Source: CAZLWA01 sp964563165
GTDB lineage: Bacteria > CLD3 > SB21
Length of the DNA: 64,000 bases
Reading direction: 5' to 3'
Assembly (NCBI GenBank): GCA_964563165.1
Contig: CAZLWA010000056.1
Coordinates: 1 to 64,000, forward strand
Shown here piece after piece: positions 1 to 9,491 of this stretch. The first letter of the stretch is position 1. The number at the start of each line of letters is the position of its first letter. The position numbers and the translations under genes were made by a program. The notes beneath the pieces are model-generated. The model made no database searches. It worked only from the letters and a program-made list of their open reading frames with translations, and was not told where the DNA came from.

Positions 1-1527
1 CTCACCGGCACGCGGGCGTTTCCCGGAAAAAATATTACGGAAATCATGTACCGCGTGGTCAATGAGAATCCGCTGCCCCCCAATATTGTGAATCCGGAAT
101 TGCCGACCGTTTTCAACAACCTGATCATGAGATCGTTGGCCAAGAATGTGAACGAGCGTTTCCAATCGGCCGGTGAGTTTGGGAGATATATCAAACGCGC
201 GAAGGAAGTTGCGGCGGGTCATGTGTCTAAGACTGAATTTCTGGAAAACGGAAACTTTCCGTTAACGCTTTCGGGCATCATTCATAAGGGGAAAAGGATT
301 TTTAACAACCGGACGTTCTCAATGGCTTCATTCATGTGGGCAGTGGGAGCGACGCTTGCTTTTTTCGTTTTGTGGTTTGATCGGCCGGACGAATACAGCA
401 AGATAGCTAAAGAATTAAGCGTGGAAAGGCCGACGTCATTATGGATAAGTATGAACGTGCCGGACGCGACCGTGATCATTGACGGAAAGAATTTCAGGAC
501 TACGGGGAGTGTTTTTCAATTGGACAGCATCGGTGTCGGAGAGCATAAAATTTCCATTCAGCGCGAATACTACGATACCTACGAAACCGCCTTGATCATG
601 GGAAGAGGTGAATCGAAAAAGATCGAAGCAAAATTGAAATTGTTAAACGTAGCGATTCCGCCGGGCGTGGATACCTCGTATTTTTCTGTTGGATCCCAGC
701 CGGATATGGTAAAAGTCGAGACCAGCTACGGTAAATTTTTGGGATACACCCCGATCGACAGCCTGGCATTCCCCAGCGGCAAATATACGCTGTTGTTAAC
801 GAAAGAGGACTACGTCAGCAAACGGAGAGACCTTGCGCTCAGAAAGAACAGGATCACCAAAGTTGACCTTGCTCTTGAAAAACAGAAAGGCGTCGTTTCT
901 CTTGAGAAAGTGTATCCGGAAAGCGCTGGGCTGTATATCGGAAGAAGGTTGATCTACCGGAATGCCCGGGCGAATAAGTATTACGTGGAAGTGGGTGAGC
1001 AGAACCTCATCATCAGGGCAGACGGGTATGAGGATTCGGAAAAGAAAGTGACGGTCAAATATGAAGAGACGATTGCGTTTGCGGATTCGCTCAAGCCTTT
1101 GTACGGAAGTGTTTATATCCAATCGAATCCTTCCGGTGCAGAGCTTTATATTGGCGGAAGCGAGGTATCTGTCGGCAGTACACCGATACAAATAAGCCAC
1201 CTGCTGGCAAGCAATCATAAATTGAAGGCCGTTTATAAGAATGAAAAACGATCCCAGACCTTTAAAGTGGAGAAAGACGACACGGTCAAAGTCAATATCG
1301 TATTTTCCTATCCCAACGGATTTCTGGACATGACAAGCGATCCGCCCGGAGCGTCCATTTATTTGAATACGGCCATCGATGAAACCAAAACGCCGCACGT
1401 CAAAGAGGTCAAGCCGGGATTTTACAAGGTGCGTTTGATACATCCTAATTTCAGGAAATATTATGAGACGACCTTACGTGTGCGGCCGGAACAGACTGCA
1501 AAAATCGAATATAAATTTGAACAGTAA
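1..1527 (+). CDS. Serine/threonine protein kinase with PEGA repeats (5' end missing)
   Basis: The reading frame is open from the first base, so the N-terminus lies outside the window. The first ~75 visible residues match the end of a Hanks-type kinase C-lobe: a TGxxxFPG start, an ITEIMYRVVNENP segment, then the SLAKNVNERFQSAGEF helix typical of bacterial PknB-like kinases. The catalytic loop is not visible. One membrane helix follows at about nt 313-378, and the rest is exported. The exported part holds about five PEGA-like beta repeats, with motifs such as SNPSGAELYIGG and SDPPGASIYLN. PEGA domains are thought to bind envelope or surface ligands, so this is probably an envelope-sensing kinase. 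Its end overlaps the next lipoprotein gene, consistent with one operon. Confidence 0.9.
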   Translation, partial: LTGTRAFPGKNITEIMYRVVNENPLPPNIVNPELPTVFNNLIMRSLAKNVNERFQSAGEFGRYIKRAKEVAAGHVSKTEFLENGNFPLTLSGIIHKGKRIFNNRTFSMASFMWAVGATLAFFVLWFDRPDEYSKIAKELSVERPTSLWISMNVPDATVIIDGKNFRTTGSVFQLDSIGVGEHKISIQREYYDTYETALIMGRGESKKIEAKLKLLNVAIPPGVDTSYFSVGSQPDMVKVETSYGKFLGYTPIDSLAFPSGKYTLLLTKEDYVSKRRDLALRKNRITKVDLALEKQKGVVSLEKVYPESAGLYIGRRLIYRNARANKYYVEVGEQNLIIRADGYEDSEKKVTVKYEETIAFADSLKPLYGSVYIQSNPSGAELYIGGSEVSVGSTPIQISHLLASNHKLKAVYKNEKRSQTFKVEKDDTVKVNIVFSYPNGFLDMTSDPPGASIYLNTAIDETKTPHVKEVKPGFYKVRLIHPNFRKYYETTLRVRPEQTAKIEYKFEQ

Positions 1528-2368
1528 TTCATTCGCATCTATTATATTGATTCCTATCTACTGCATCTTTTTGTTCTCCTGTCATCCGAACCGGAGCCTG
1601 CCATTACCCGCAATCAGGTTTTTCCTTACGATCAAGAACCCTTCGAAAGATTTTTCCGTTACTCTCGGCGTGCGTGCGCATCCGGATTCACGCTCTGCCG
1701 GACAATTCTTTATTCAAAATCTGAAAGAAAGTTACCGCGAGAAGAATGTTTTGCGAATGCATTTGAGCGATACTCTGGTATGGGATGAAAGAACGTTCTC
1801 GCAATTCCTGGTTTTAGTGAGGGACGCAAAATTATCGGAGCGCAACGGAACGCTCGTCGGAATCCCGGACGGCAATGTGTATGAGCTTGAAATCGGGGAT
1901 TCGAATGGTACGCGTTCATTCACGGCAGTCGGTCGCCCGCAGGATGCTCGTATCAACACGGTGATCGATTTCTGCAAGGATGCTTTTGAAAAATGTTATT
2001 TGCCGGTTGATTTTGAAATGCTCGACAGCCGGCTAGATCTGAGAATATATAATAGGGCTGTATCGGGTGCCGATTCGTCGCAGGTTCGGGTCCTCAAAAA
2101 TGCCGGCGGCATCACTTGGGAAAACCAGAACCGCGGATCGCAACGCAAGTTGCCTCTGTCGGTATATTTGGCGTTGTGGCGGACGCTGGAAAATAATGAC
2201 GTTTGGCGGCTGAGGTCGGACAGCAGTTTTGCAGTGAAATATCCTCATGAATACCGCCTGCAAATTCAACGTGGTCGGGATTCTGCCGAGTGGACCGTTT
2301 ACGCCCCGTCCAGGCTCGAGGACCGGCGTTACTACGCTATTGTCAACCGAATTGAAACGATCGAATAG
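1463..2368 (+). CDS. Putative lipoprotein of unknown function
   Basis: No family recognised. A hydrophobic stretch (IILIPIYCIFLFSC) ending in a lipobox-like LFSC marks it as a probable lipoprotein. The ATG at 1463 gives a long N-region and overlaps the kinase gene by 65 nt. A TTG at 1517 would start just before the signal sequence and overlap the kinase stop by only 11 nt, which is more natural, but neither start has a clear ribosome site. The mature part is about 260 residues, mixed charged and beta-rich, without metal or catalytic motifs. It lies between a PEGA kinase and a membrane protease, suggesting an envelope role, but this is inference from context only. Confidence 0.75.
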   Translation: MRRPYVCGRNRLQKSNINLNSNSFASIILIPIYCIFLFSCHPNRSLPLPAIRFFLTIKNPSKDFSVTLGVRAHPDSRSAGQFFIQNLKESYREKNVLRMHLSDTLVWDERTFSQFLVLVRDAKLSERNGTLVGIPDGNVYELEIGDSNGTRSFTAVGRPQDARINTVIDFCKDAFEKCYLPVDFEMLDSRLDLRIYNRAVSGADSSQVRVLKNAGGITWENQNRGSQRKLPLSVYLALWRTLENNDVWRLRSDSSFAVKYPHEYRLQIQRGRDSAEWTVYAPSRLEDRRYYAIVNRIETIE

Positions 2369-2387
2369 GGTTCATACAAGGGAGACT

Positions 2388-4628
2388 ATGATCCAATTTC
2401 TTCAAACGACGATCAAAGTTTTTACAGGGTCAAAGACCATCGTCGCGCTTTCCATTGTGCAGGGTTTCGCAACGGTAATTTTGATCTCGCTCCCTCTGTT
2501 TCGCGATTTTGACTATGAATTCAATGCCGTTTTGTGTGTGGTGACGTTTATAACGTCGTCAGCTGCCGGGATCGCCGTTCTTAGGAAATCCGGAGACCGC
2601 GAAGGCGAAAAAGCTGTTGCAATAGGAAAGCGTAATGGCTATATTTTTTTTGAGGGCGCAGCTATCAGCGGCATGAATGCCGCGGGTTCTTTGGCAATCG
2701 TCGGTGTAAGTTTCCTGTTCCATGAAGTCTGCGGAATAGCGAGGGGCCTGCAGTTTTTTGTTTTGCTGCCGGCAGTGGCGGCCGTGGTCGGAAGCGGACT
2801 CGGCTATCTGATCGCATCCGTATTTCAGAAAAAGGCGTGGACTTGTTTTTTTATTGTTATGACGATATCCTTTCTTTTGAATTTATTCTGGCTAGTTTGG
2901 CAAGTGCCGATATTTGTATACAGCGTTTTTTGGGGTTATTTCGCCGGTCCCATTTATGACGAATGGATTCCGATCACCGGCACGTTAATTGTCCATCGGA
3001 TCGGGGCGTTGGGTTTCGGCTTGCTTTTTTATTTTGCGGCCGCTTTATGGAATAAGACCAAAGCCCGGCTTGAAAGAAAGGGGGAAGGCGTGCTCACGGC
3101 GGCCATGTTGATCTTGCTTGGGGTTTGGTATCTTCAGAAGAGTTCCGTCGGGTTTGACGTCAGTTATGATGAACTCAAAAGCCGGCTTGCCGGGAGAATA
3201 AATTCGGAACATGTTCAATTGATCTTTGATCAATCTATTCCGGAAAATGAAATGCGGTGGATCGGCCTTTTGTCTGAATTTTACTACTGCCGCATCGATA
3301 CATTCCTTCATTTGAAATCGAAGCGAGCCGTCAAAATTTATGTTTATGCCGATGCCCTTCAGAAGAAAAAGATCATGGGGGCCGGAAAAACAAATTTCTC
3401 GAAAATCTGGAACGATGAAATCCATATCAATTTCGAGGATGCTGAAGCAGTATTGCAGCATGAGATGACGCATATTTTAGCCAATGATTTTGGCAGGAAG
3501 TATTTTGGAACCGGGCGAGTCGGTTTTCTGGAGGGTGTGGCGGTAGCCTGTGATTGGAATGAGCAATTTTTTACGCCTCACGAATGGGCGGCCGCTTTGG
3601 AAAGACGTAACGAACTGCCCGATATCCTTTCCCTGATTCATCCGTGGGGCTTTTTTCAATCCTATTCACGGTTAAGTTATACCGTATGCGGTTCGTTCAC
3701 AAGATTCTTGATAGATACGTACGGCGTAGAAAAATTCAAGCAAGTTTATACCGATGCCGATTTTGAGAGCGTTTATGGAAAGCGCATGGAGCGGTTGGTC
3801 GATGAGTGGTCCGCATTTTTAAAGACACTTCCGGTTTCATCGGAAGATATCCATCTGGCGGGGCTCCTGAGTCAATCGAGTATATTTGAAAAGAAATGTG
3901 TACATTGCGTGGCCGATATTTTGGAATCGGCGAACGAAGCCTATCGTGAAAACCGGTACGATGATGCGGCAGCAGGGTACGCCCGGGCGCTCAGAATAGA
4001 TCGTCAAAACCCGCGAATATTATTTGCGAAAATTCGTTCCCTGTACTATGCGCAGCAGTATGACGAATCGGACCTAGACTCGCTCGTGGTTGGCCAAAGA
4101 CTCAATTACGTTTCGTTGGCGACTGCAAAATTACTGAAAGGAGACATGCGTCTGCAAACCGGACATACCGACTCGGCAAGGAGCATGTATCAGGATATCA
4201 TTGATCATTATCGTAACGTTTCGTCCGTTTATATTGCGGCCTGCATGCGGATGCAATTCGTATCCGATTCGAAATCCGGGGATTTGAAGACGTTGATGGC
4301 AATGGAGAAGGCGCCGGAGCAGATTTCCCTCGTTGAAACTAATACGGCATCGGCTGTGGCGCGCTATTGGATGGCGAGGATCTATTTTCAACGCGGAGCG
4401 TATGTGAAGGCTGCGGCTTTGTTGGAGAAGATAACCTGGGATGACAGGGTTCTTGAGCTGGACCGCCTGAATATGCTTGCGGAGTCGTTGCTCCGTGTCA
4501 ATCGTCTCGAAGAAGCGATACGCTGTTGGGATGAGGCAAGAAAGTTTTCTGAGAGAAAAATGGACAATGAGAATATTGATCACCGGATGGAACTTGCCCT
4601 CTGGCTTCAAAAACAAAACTTTAATTGA
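2388..4628 (+). CDS. Multi-pass membrane HExxH metalloprotease-like protein with C-terminal TPRs
   Basis: Start chosen at ATG 2388 because GGAG lies at 2381-2384; an upstream in-frame start would run through the previous gene. It encodes 746 residues. Residues ~1-270 hold roughly eight hydrophobic segments. A soluble domain follows with HEMTH (His358, Glu359, His362) and, 20 residues later, Glu382 in a FLEGVA motif. This is the gluzincin / peptidase MA arrangement, in which two His and the later Glu bind zinc and the first Glu is the base. The C-terminal third contains TPR-like helices (YRENRYDDAAAGYARAL) that probably bind partners. The combination of polytopic N-terminus, MA-type peptidase and TPRs is unusual. 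Substrate unknown. Confidence 0.82.
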   Translation: MIQFLQTTIKVFTGSKTIVALSIVQGFATVILISLPLFRDFDYEFNAVLCVVTFITSSAAGIAVLRKSGDREGEKAVAIGKRNGYIFFEGAAISGMNAAGSLAIVGVSFLFHEVCGIARGLQFFVLLPAVAAVVGSGLGYLIASVFQKKAWTCFFIVMTISFLLNLFWLVWQVPIFVYSVFWGYFAGPIYDEWIPITGTLIVHRIGALGFGLLFYFAAALWNKTKARLERKGEGVLTAAMLILLGVWYLQKSSVGFDVSYDELKSRLAGRINSEHVQLIFDQSIPENEMRWIGLLSEFYYCRIDTFLHLKSKRAVKIYVYADALQKKKIMGAGKTNFSKIWNDEIHINFEDAEAVLQHEMTHILANDFGRKYFGTGRVGFLEGVAVACDWNEQFFTPHEWAAALERRNELPDILSLIHPWGFFQSYSRLSYTVCGSFTRFLIDTYGVEKFKQVYTDADFESVYGKRMERLVDEWSAFLKTLPVSSEDIHLAGLLSQSSIFEKKCVHCVADILESANEAYRENRYDDAAAGYARALRIDRQNPRILFAKIRSLYYAQQYDESDLDSLVVGQRLNYVSLATAKLLKGDMRLQTGHTDSARSMYQDIIDHYRNVSSVYIAACMRMQFVSDSKSGDLKTLMAMEKAPEQISLVETNTASAVARYWMARIYFQRGAYVKAAALLEKITWDDRVLELDRLNMLAESLLRVNRLEEAIRCWDEARKFSERKMDNENIDHRMELALWLQKQNFN

Positions 4629-7225
4629 AGGACCGAGTGGCCTTGAGCAGATGTTCCAAGTTATATTATCTTTCGGTAGTTATTTATTTCATTCTTGGAA
4701 ATGCCGGGTGGATTCGTTCACAAACGTTTTCTTCCGATAGCGGGGACAAAACCCTTACATTCGGTTTTGCGGACAGCCTTACCGGATGGGCTGCAGGGAA
4801 TGTAAAAACCGGCGGGCCGGTAAGAGACAGCTTGAAAAGAAAGAATGTGTATAAGACGATGGTACTAAGAACCAAAGACGCCGGGACTCATTGGGAATTG
4901 CAATCGGTGGTTCAATCGGGAAACGAGGCCGTTGAAGTCCTGGCAATGCATGCCCCGGATGACCGGCATTGCTGGATCGCGATAAGCCGGACGTTCAGCG
5001 ACAGGGATTTTATTTTGACGACCTCCGACGGCGTGACCTGGCAAGTGATGGATTTCTCTCACCATGAAATTACGATAAAGAAAATGTTTTTTACGGATGA
5101 GAAAAACGGGTGGCTGATCGGGCGGGAGGTTTTTACCACAGATAAAATTTATCGTACCGCGGACGGGGGGAAGACGTGGCAACCGTATACGATCGGGTTT
5201 GACGGGACGTTCGACGATATTCAGTTCAGCGGGCATACAGGATATATATTGGGGAATCTAAAATCCAACCCATCGTCGTTGGCCGTTCTTCGTTCGACCG
5301 ATGACGGTGCTATTTGGATTGTTGCCAATGAGGTCAAGCCGGACCCGGGATTCACCATGCGCGGACGGGCGCTGCGTGTTTCCAAGAAAGGCGTATACGC
5401 TATGGCGAACAGTGCGGATGAATATTCCGAATCGACGAAATCCTATTTGGTTTATTCTCAGGACGGATTTGTTTCGATGTCATCCTCGAAGATCGACTAC
5501 GAAAAAGAAAGCAAGTCCGGTGAGACGGCGCTTTCGGATTTTGCAATTACCCGTTCAACGTTCTGGAGTCTTGATCAGATTTTGGTGGAAGGCGAACAAG
5601 ACATCCATGCGTTTAATGTGATCGCCTCTTCCGATTCCGGAAAATCCTGGATGAAAGTTTCTGAGCTCAAAACAAGCGCCTATCATTTGCAGGCGACCCG
5701 GGCGGATCATCTGATATGCGCAAGCGGTGACGGCGAAATTCTGCAGTCTGCGAATAGTGCGAAGGACTGGCATACGGCTGATATTGATTTCAAAAATATT
5801 TTCTTGAGGCCGATTCCGGAGACTTTTGCTTCGGTACTTGAAGCTAATCCGTTTTACGAAAGCGACGATATCACCAAAGACAGCATTTATTCCAGTAAAT
5901 GGGAAAGCGCGGATGATTCTCTGTTGGCTTTGAGTTTGAGTAAAACGGCAAATCCTGCCAAGTACAAGGCGGATCCGGCTTTTGATTTCTCGGTGGGAAT
6001 TGATTCCATAACTTCTTCGACCATTGTGTTCCACAAACGCACGCGGTACGGCGCCAAGCATCAAAAATGGGATTTGATCAAGGAAGAGTCACGGACCGGT
6101 GAAATCCGGGTTCGAAAATATAAAACGCTTAGATTCGTCGGCAGTGTGCATGCGGTTAACGGGCGTAAGCCGGTAAAATACAGCTGGTCCTCGAGTATCA
6201 ATGGCGAACTCAGCGATCAAGTAATGTTCACGACTGCACCAAGGCAATTGTTTGCAGGTACGCATTACATATTTTTTAAGGCGATGGACGATCAGGGACG
6301 ATGGAGTGATGTGAAAGTGGTTAAAGTCGTCGTGGAAGATTTTCCTAAGTACAAGTTTCCCTTTGACGGTGTGTGGACGGCCGGCGGCAACGGCAGTTAT
6401 TATAACACAGGCCATCATATTCGGGGGATCAAGTACGCTATTGATCTTAATTACGAAGGCCATGACGGCGGCGACAGTGATTTCGGGCTTCCGGTGAGAG
6501 CGTCAACGGACGGGGTGGTCTCTTTTGCGGGCTATGCATGGGGTTACGGCCGCATGGTAAAAATCGATTACATTTTCGGCGGACATAAGTACACGACGTT
6601 AACCGGCCATCTCTCGGCCCTGTGCGTCGAGGTGGGAGAAAAGGTAAAACAAGGGCAGGAAATCGGTGCGTGCGGAAGCACGGGACGGTCCAGCGCGCCG
6701 CATGTCCATTGGGAATTGCGGGTGGATGAGCATTGCGTACCGCCGGAACCGATTTTTGAAAATGATTCGACGATCGTTCAAAGTATCCGCAGCGGATACA
6801 GTTATAATTCGGATAATAAATTTCAACCGGATAATATCATCAACGTAAGCGAAGGGGACATTCCCAATACGGAACGGAGCTATAAAGGTTATCATCACAG
6901 CTATCGCTGGACTTACGTAACTAAGAATACTAAAACGACGGAAGCGGTGTGGCGGCCGACGCTCGTGAAATCGGGAGCTTATAAAGTGCAGGTTCTTATT
7001 CCGAAGAAGTTTGCCGAAGCCCAGGCGAAATATCAGATCCATTCTAAAGCCGGCACGCAGACCGTGATTATTAGGCAGAATAAATTTACCGATGAATGGG
7101 TTACTTTAGGAACGTACCAATTTGAAGCGGGCGAGGACGTCTACGTGTCGCTCAACAATGCGACGGGACAGGCGCGGGGCACGATCGCTTTTGACGATGT
7201 GCGGTTCATAGGTATGTGGAAGTAG
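4625..7225 (+). CDS. Exported M23 endopeptidase with BNR/YCF48-like repeats and golvesin-like C-terminus
   Basis: A TTG at 4625 overlaps the previous stop (TTGA); a GTG at 4637, five bases after AAGGA, is an equally good start. A signal peptide is followed by repeated Asp-box motifs (GKTW, GKSW) over residues ~30-380, as in YCF48/BNR propellers. A short Ig-like segment comes next. A LytM/M23 domain lies at ~590-710, with a GHHIRG...YAIDL first motif and the final HxH at His693/His695, so the zinc site looks intact. Residues ~725-866 resemble golvesin C-terminal / carbohydrate-binding-like domains (SYRWTY, FDDVRF). M23 enzymes cut peptidoglycan cross-bridges. The propeller and C-terminal module probably place the enzyme on a wall or surface ligand. 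Confidence 0.88.
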   Translation: MKDRVALSRCSKLYYLSVVIYFILGNAGWIRSQTFSSDSGDKTLTFGFADSLTGWAAGNVKTGGPVRDSLKRKNVYKTMVLRTKDAGTHWELQSVVQSGNEAVEVLAMHAPDDRHCWIAISRTFSDRDFILTTSDGVTWQVMDFSHHEITIKKMFFTDEKNGWLIGREVFTTDKIYRTADGGKTWQPYTIGFDGTFDDIQFSGHTGYILGNLKSNPSSLAVLRSTDDGAIWIVANEVKPDPGFTMRGRALRVSKKGVYAMANSADEYSESTKSYLVYSQDGFVSMSSSKIDYEKESKSGETALSDFAITRSTFWSLDQILVEGEQDIHAFNVIASSDSGKSWMKVSELKTSAYHLQATRADHLICASGDGEILQSANSAKDWHTADIDFKNIFLRPIPETFASVLEANPFYESDDITKDSIYSSKWESADDSLLALSLSKTANPAKYKADPAFDFSVGIDSITSSTIVFHKRTRYGAKHQKWDLIKEESRTGEIRVRKYKTLRFVGSVHAVNGRKPVKYSWSSSINGELSDQVMFTTAPRQLFAGTHYIFFKAMDDQGRWSDVKVVKVVVEDFPKYKFPFDGVWTAGGNGSYYNTGHHIRGIKYAIDLNYEGHDGGDSDFGLPVRASTDGVVSFAGYAWGYGRMVKIDYIFGGHKYTTLTGHLSALCVEVGEKVKQGQEIGACGSTGRSSAPHVHWELRVDEHCVPPEPIFENDSTIVQSIRSGYSYNSDNKFQPDNIINVSEGDIPNTERSYKGYHHSYRWTYVTKNTKTTEAVWRPTLVKSGAYKVQVLIPKKFAEAQAKYQIHSKAGTQTVIIRQNKFTDEWVTLGTYQFEAGEDVYVSLNNATGQARGTIAFDDVRFIGMWK

Positions 7226-7332
7226 AGCAGCTGGAGAGTCGAACGAATCACAATAACATTCTTCGCATCATCCTTTGAGGGTTCAGAGCGGGCCGCAAAG
7301 CGTGACGGTGCAAAGGTCTAACTTACAGAGAG

Positions 7333-9093
7333 GTGCAGGTCTTGTATATTTCAATTTTTGGAAAGAAGCGGAATAAAACAGCTGCCATCGTAACGATGGT
7401 GATCATGGTCTCGTTCATCGGCGGTTGGTTTGCCGAGGCGCTGGTAGGCGACGATTATTATTATGAGGTCAAGCGCGGGCTGCGGCTGTTTGGCGATATC
7501 TATAAAAATATTACGGAGAAATATGTTGACGATATTTCGCCGCGCGAATTCATCCGTTCGGGTATTGACGGGCTTTTGTCCACGTTGGATCCGTACACGG
7601 TATTTTATGAGGGCGATGAAAGCAGCGATCTGGACGCCCTGATGTTAGGCAAATACGGAGGCATTGGAATTTCTGTGGGCATCAAGGACGGCTATGTAAC
7701 CGTCATTACGACCATGGACGGTTCGCCGGCGCAGCGCGCCGGAATTCTTCCGGGCGATCGTATGATCAGCGTTAACGGGTTGACGACCAAAGAGATCAAA
7801 CTGCAGGACATGTCGAATTATGTAAAAGGTGAACCCGGGACCAAAATCAAATTGACGATCATGCGCGAAGGGGAACCGCACCGGCTGGAATTCGAATTGG
7901 TGAGAGAAATGATCGCCATCGAGAACATTACCTACACGGGGATCCTGGAAGGAAATATCGGTTACATCCGACTGACAAAGTTTTCAAAGACGGCCAATTA
8001 CGATCTGGTGCGTGCTTTAAAGGACTTGAAGCAGAACGGCATGCGCGCGTTGATCCTTGATCTGCGCGGCAATCCGGGAGGATTGCTGGATGTAGCGATC
8101 GACATTACAAATCAATTTGTTAAAAAGGGCCAGATGATCACTTTTACCAAGGGCCGAGCGGCGGAATCCACGCGCTATTATAATGCGGCAAATGATCCGC
8201 TCATTCCCGACATCCCGATGGCGGTTTTGGTAGACGGCGGCAGCGCAAGCGCATCGGAAATTGTGACCGGCGCGCTGCAGGATCTCGACCGGGCGGTAAT
8301 CATCGGTACCACGACGTTTGGCAAAGGCCTGGTGCAGACGGTATATCCGTTACAGGAACGCGATGCGGTGATCAAAATTACGACGGCGAAATACTTCACG
8401 CCCAGCGGGCGCTGCATTCAGAAGGAAGATTACTCCAAGCATACAAGAAAAACCGAAAGAGTTCAGGACGATGAACTCGCTAATTACGAAACGTTCGGAG
8501 TGGAGGAAAGGACGGCTGATTCCTCTGACACCGACAGTACGCAGGTCCTGAAAGGAGCTTACAAGACACTGGCGGGACGCGCGGTGTATGCCAATGGCGG
8601 CATTGCGCCGGACGTTGAAATCAAAAATCCGGATTACTCTATCTATTACAGAGAACTGTTGAAACGCGGGCTGCTGTTTGATTATGCGACGAACTTTGTG
8701 TCGCGGCATAAGACCGTGGATTCAAATTTTGCAGTGGATGACCAAATATTGGATGATTTCAAATCGTACCTGACGTCCAGGCACTTTTTGTACACGTCTC
8801 TCGCGGAACATCAATTGGACGATTTGACGGCGTATTCCAAAAAAAGTAACTATCGGAAAAATTTTATTGATAAGGTCAGTCAGCTGAGGGCCGATTTGTT
8901 AGAGGAAAAATATCGGGATTTTGAAAACAGCAAGCCGTTGATCAAATCCACGATCGAACAGGAGATTCTTTCCCGCTACTTCGGTAACCGCGCGCGCATC
9001 CTGGCCGGTTTTAAATACGACAAAGCGTATTTGGAAGCGGTGAAATTGCTTCGTGATCGCGAAAAATATAAGTATATTCTGGCCGGAAAATAG
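7333..9093 (+). CDS. ctpA: C-terminal processing peptidase (S41 family)
   Basis: Tail-specific serine protease acting in the periplasm. From GTG 7333 it has 586 residues; TTG 7342 is the better start, since GAGAGG sits about eight bases upstream of it. An N-terminal membrane anchor (IVTMVIMVSFIGGWF) is followed by a PDZ domain (~100-190) with GSPAQRAGILPGDRM. The S41 core carries the Ser/Lys dyad: Ser306 in ASASE and Lys331 in TTFGKG, 25 residues apart as in other family members. A ~200-residue helical C-terminal extension follows, longer than minimal CtpA. The gene follows the M23 endopeptidase; CtpA proteases often control wall hydrolases, so a functional link is plausible. Confidence 0.95.
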   Translation: MQVLYISIFGKKRNKTAAIVTMVIMVSFIGGWFAEALVGDDYYYEVKRGLRLFGDIYKNITEKYVDDISPREFIRSGIDGLLSTLDPYTVFYEGDESSDLDALMLGKYGGIGISVGIKDGYVTVITTMDGSPAQRAGILPGDRMISVNGLTTKEIKLQDMSNYVKGEPGTKIKLTIMREGEPHRLEFELVREMIAIENITYTGILEGNIGYIRLTKFSKTANYDLVRALKDLKQNGMRALILDLRGNPGGLLDVAIDITNQFVKKGQMITFTKGRAAESTRYYNAANDPLIPDIPMAVLVDGGSASASEIVTGALQDLDRAVIIGTTTFGKGLVQTVYPLQERDAVIKITTAKYFTPSGRCIQKEDYSKHTRKTERVQDDELANYETFGVEERTADSSDTDSTQVLKGAYKTLAGRAVYANGGIAPDVEIKNPDYSIYYRELLKRGLLFDYATNFVSRHKTVDSNFAVDDQILDDFKSYLTSRHFLYTSLAEHQLDDLTAYSKKSNYRKNFIDKVSQLRADLLEEKYRDFENSKPLIKSTIEQEILSRYFGNRARILAGFKYDKAYLEAVKLLRDREKYKYILAGK

Positions 9094-9104
9094 AGAGGTT
9101 GCAT

Positions 9105-9482
9105 ATGAAATTGGGATTACGCTGGATGCTCATCGGCTGTGCGTTGGCAGCCGGTTGCGGCAATTTCACGAAAACGACGGTGTATAACGAAAAGACGTAT
9201 GGTGAATTAAGTCACGAATTCAATGTTCGCGTTAAGAACATCGACGGCCGGATCACAGAGTTCTACCGGATGGAAGTGGTCAAGCTGGATGAAACGTACC
9301 TGTATGCGCGTTGCTGGCAAAAGAAGGACAGTTCGCCGACGGACTATAAATTCAACAAGTCGGAAATCATCATCGAAAACACGAAATTCAGCGGAACGAG
9401 AACCGGCGAGTATGTGATCTACGCCGGGATCCTGATTGCGATTGTTGTGTTAATTCAGCTGGCGGTCAACCGAAGTCATTGA
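9105..9482 (+). CDS. Small lipoprotein with C-terminal membrane helix
   Basis: Start taken as ATG 9105, six bases after AGAGAGG; a TTG two codons upstream is less well placed. The 125-residue product has a lipoprotein signal ending LAAGC, a ~75-residue beta-rich domain with many charged residues, and a C-terminal hydrophobic helix (YAGILIAIVVLIQLAV). A lipid anchor at one end and a helix at the other is an odd topology for so small a protein. No family recognised. It is separated from ctpA by only 11 nt and is probably cotranscribed with it. Confidence 0.75.
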   Translation: MKLGLRWMLIGCALAAGCGNFTKTTVYNEKTYGELSHEFNVRVKNIDGRITEFYRMEVVKLDETYLYARCWQKKDSSPTDYKFNKSEIIIENTKFSGTRTGEYVIYAGILIAIVVLIQLAVNRSH

Positions 9483-9491
9483 GCCTTCTTC

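Noticed and set aside
796..1443. A 215-codon minus-strand frame opposite the PEGA kinase
   Set aside because: It runs antisense to an obvious PEGA-repeat coding region, has low-complexity composition without motifs, and lacks a ribosome site.
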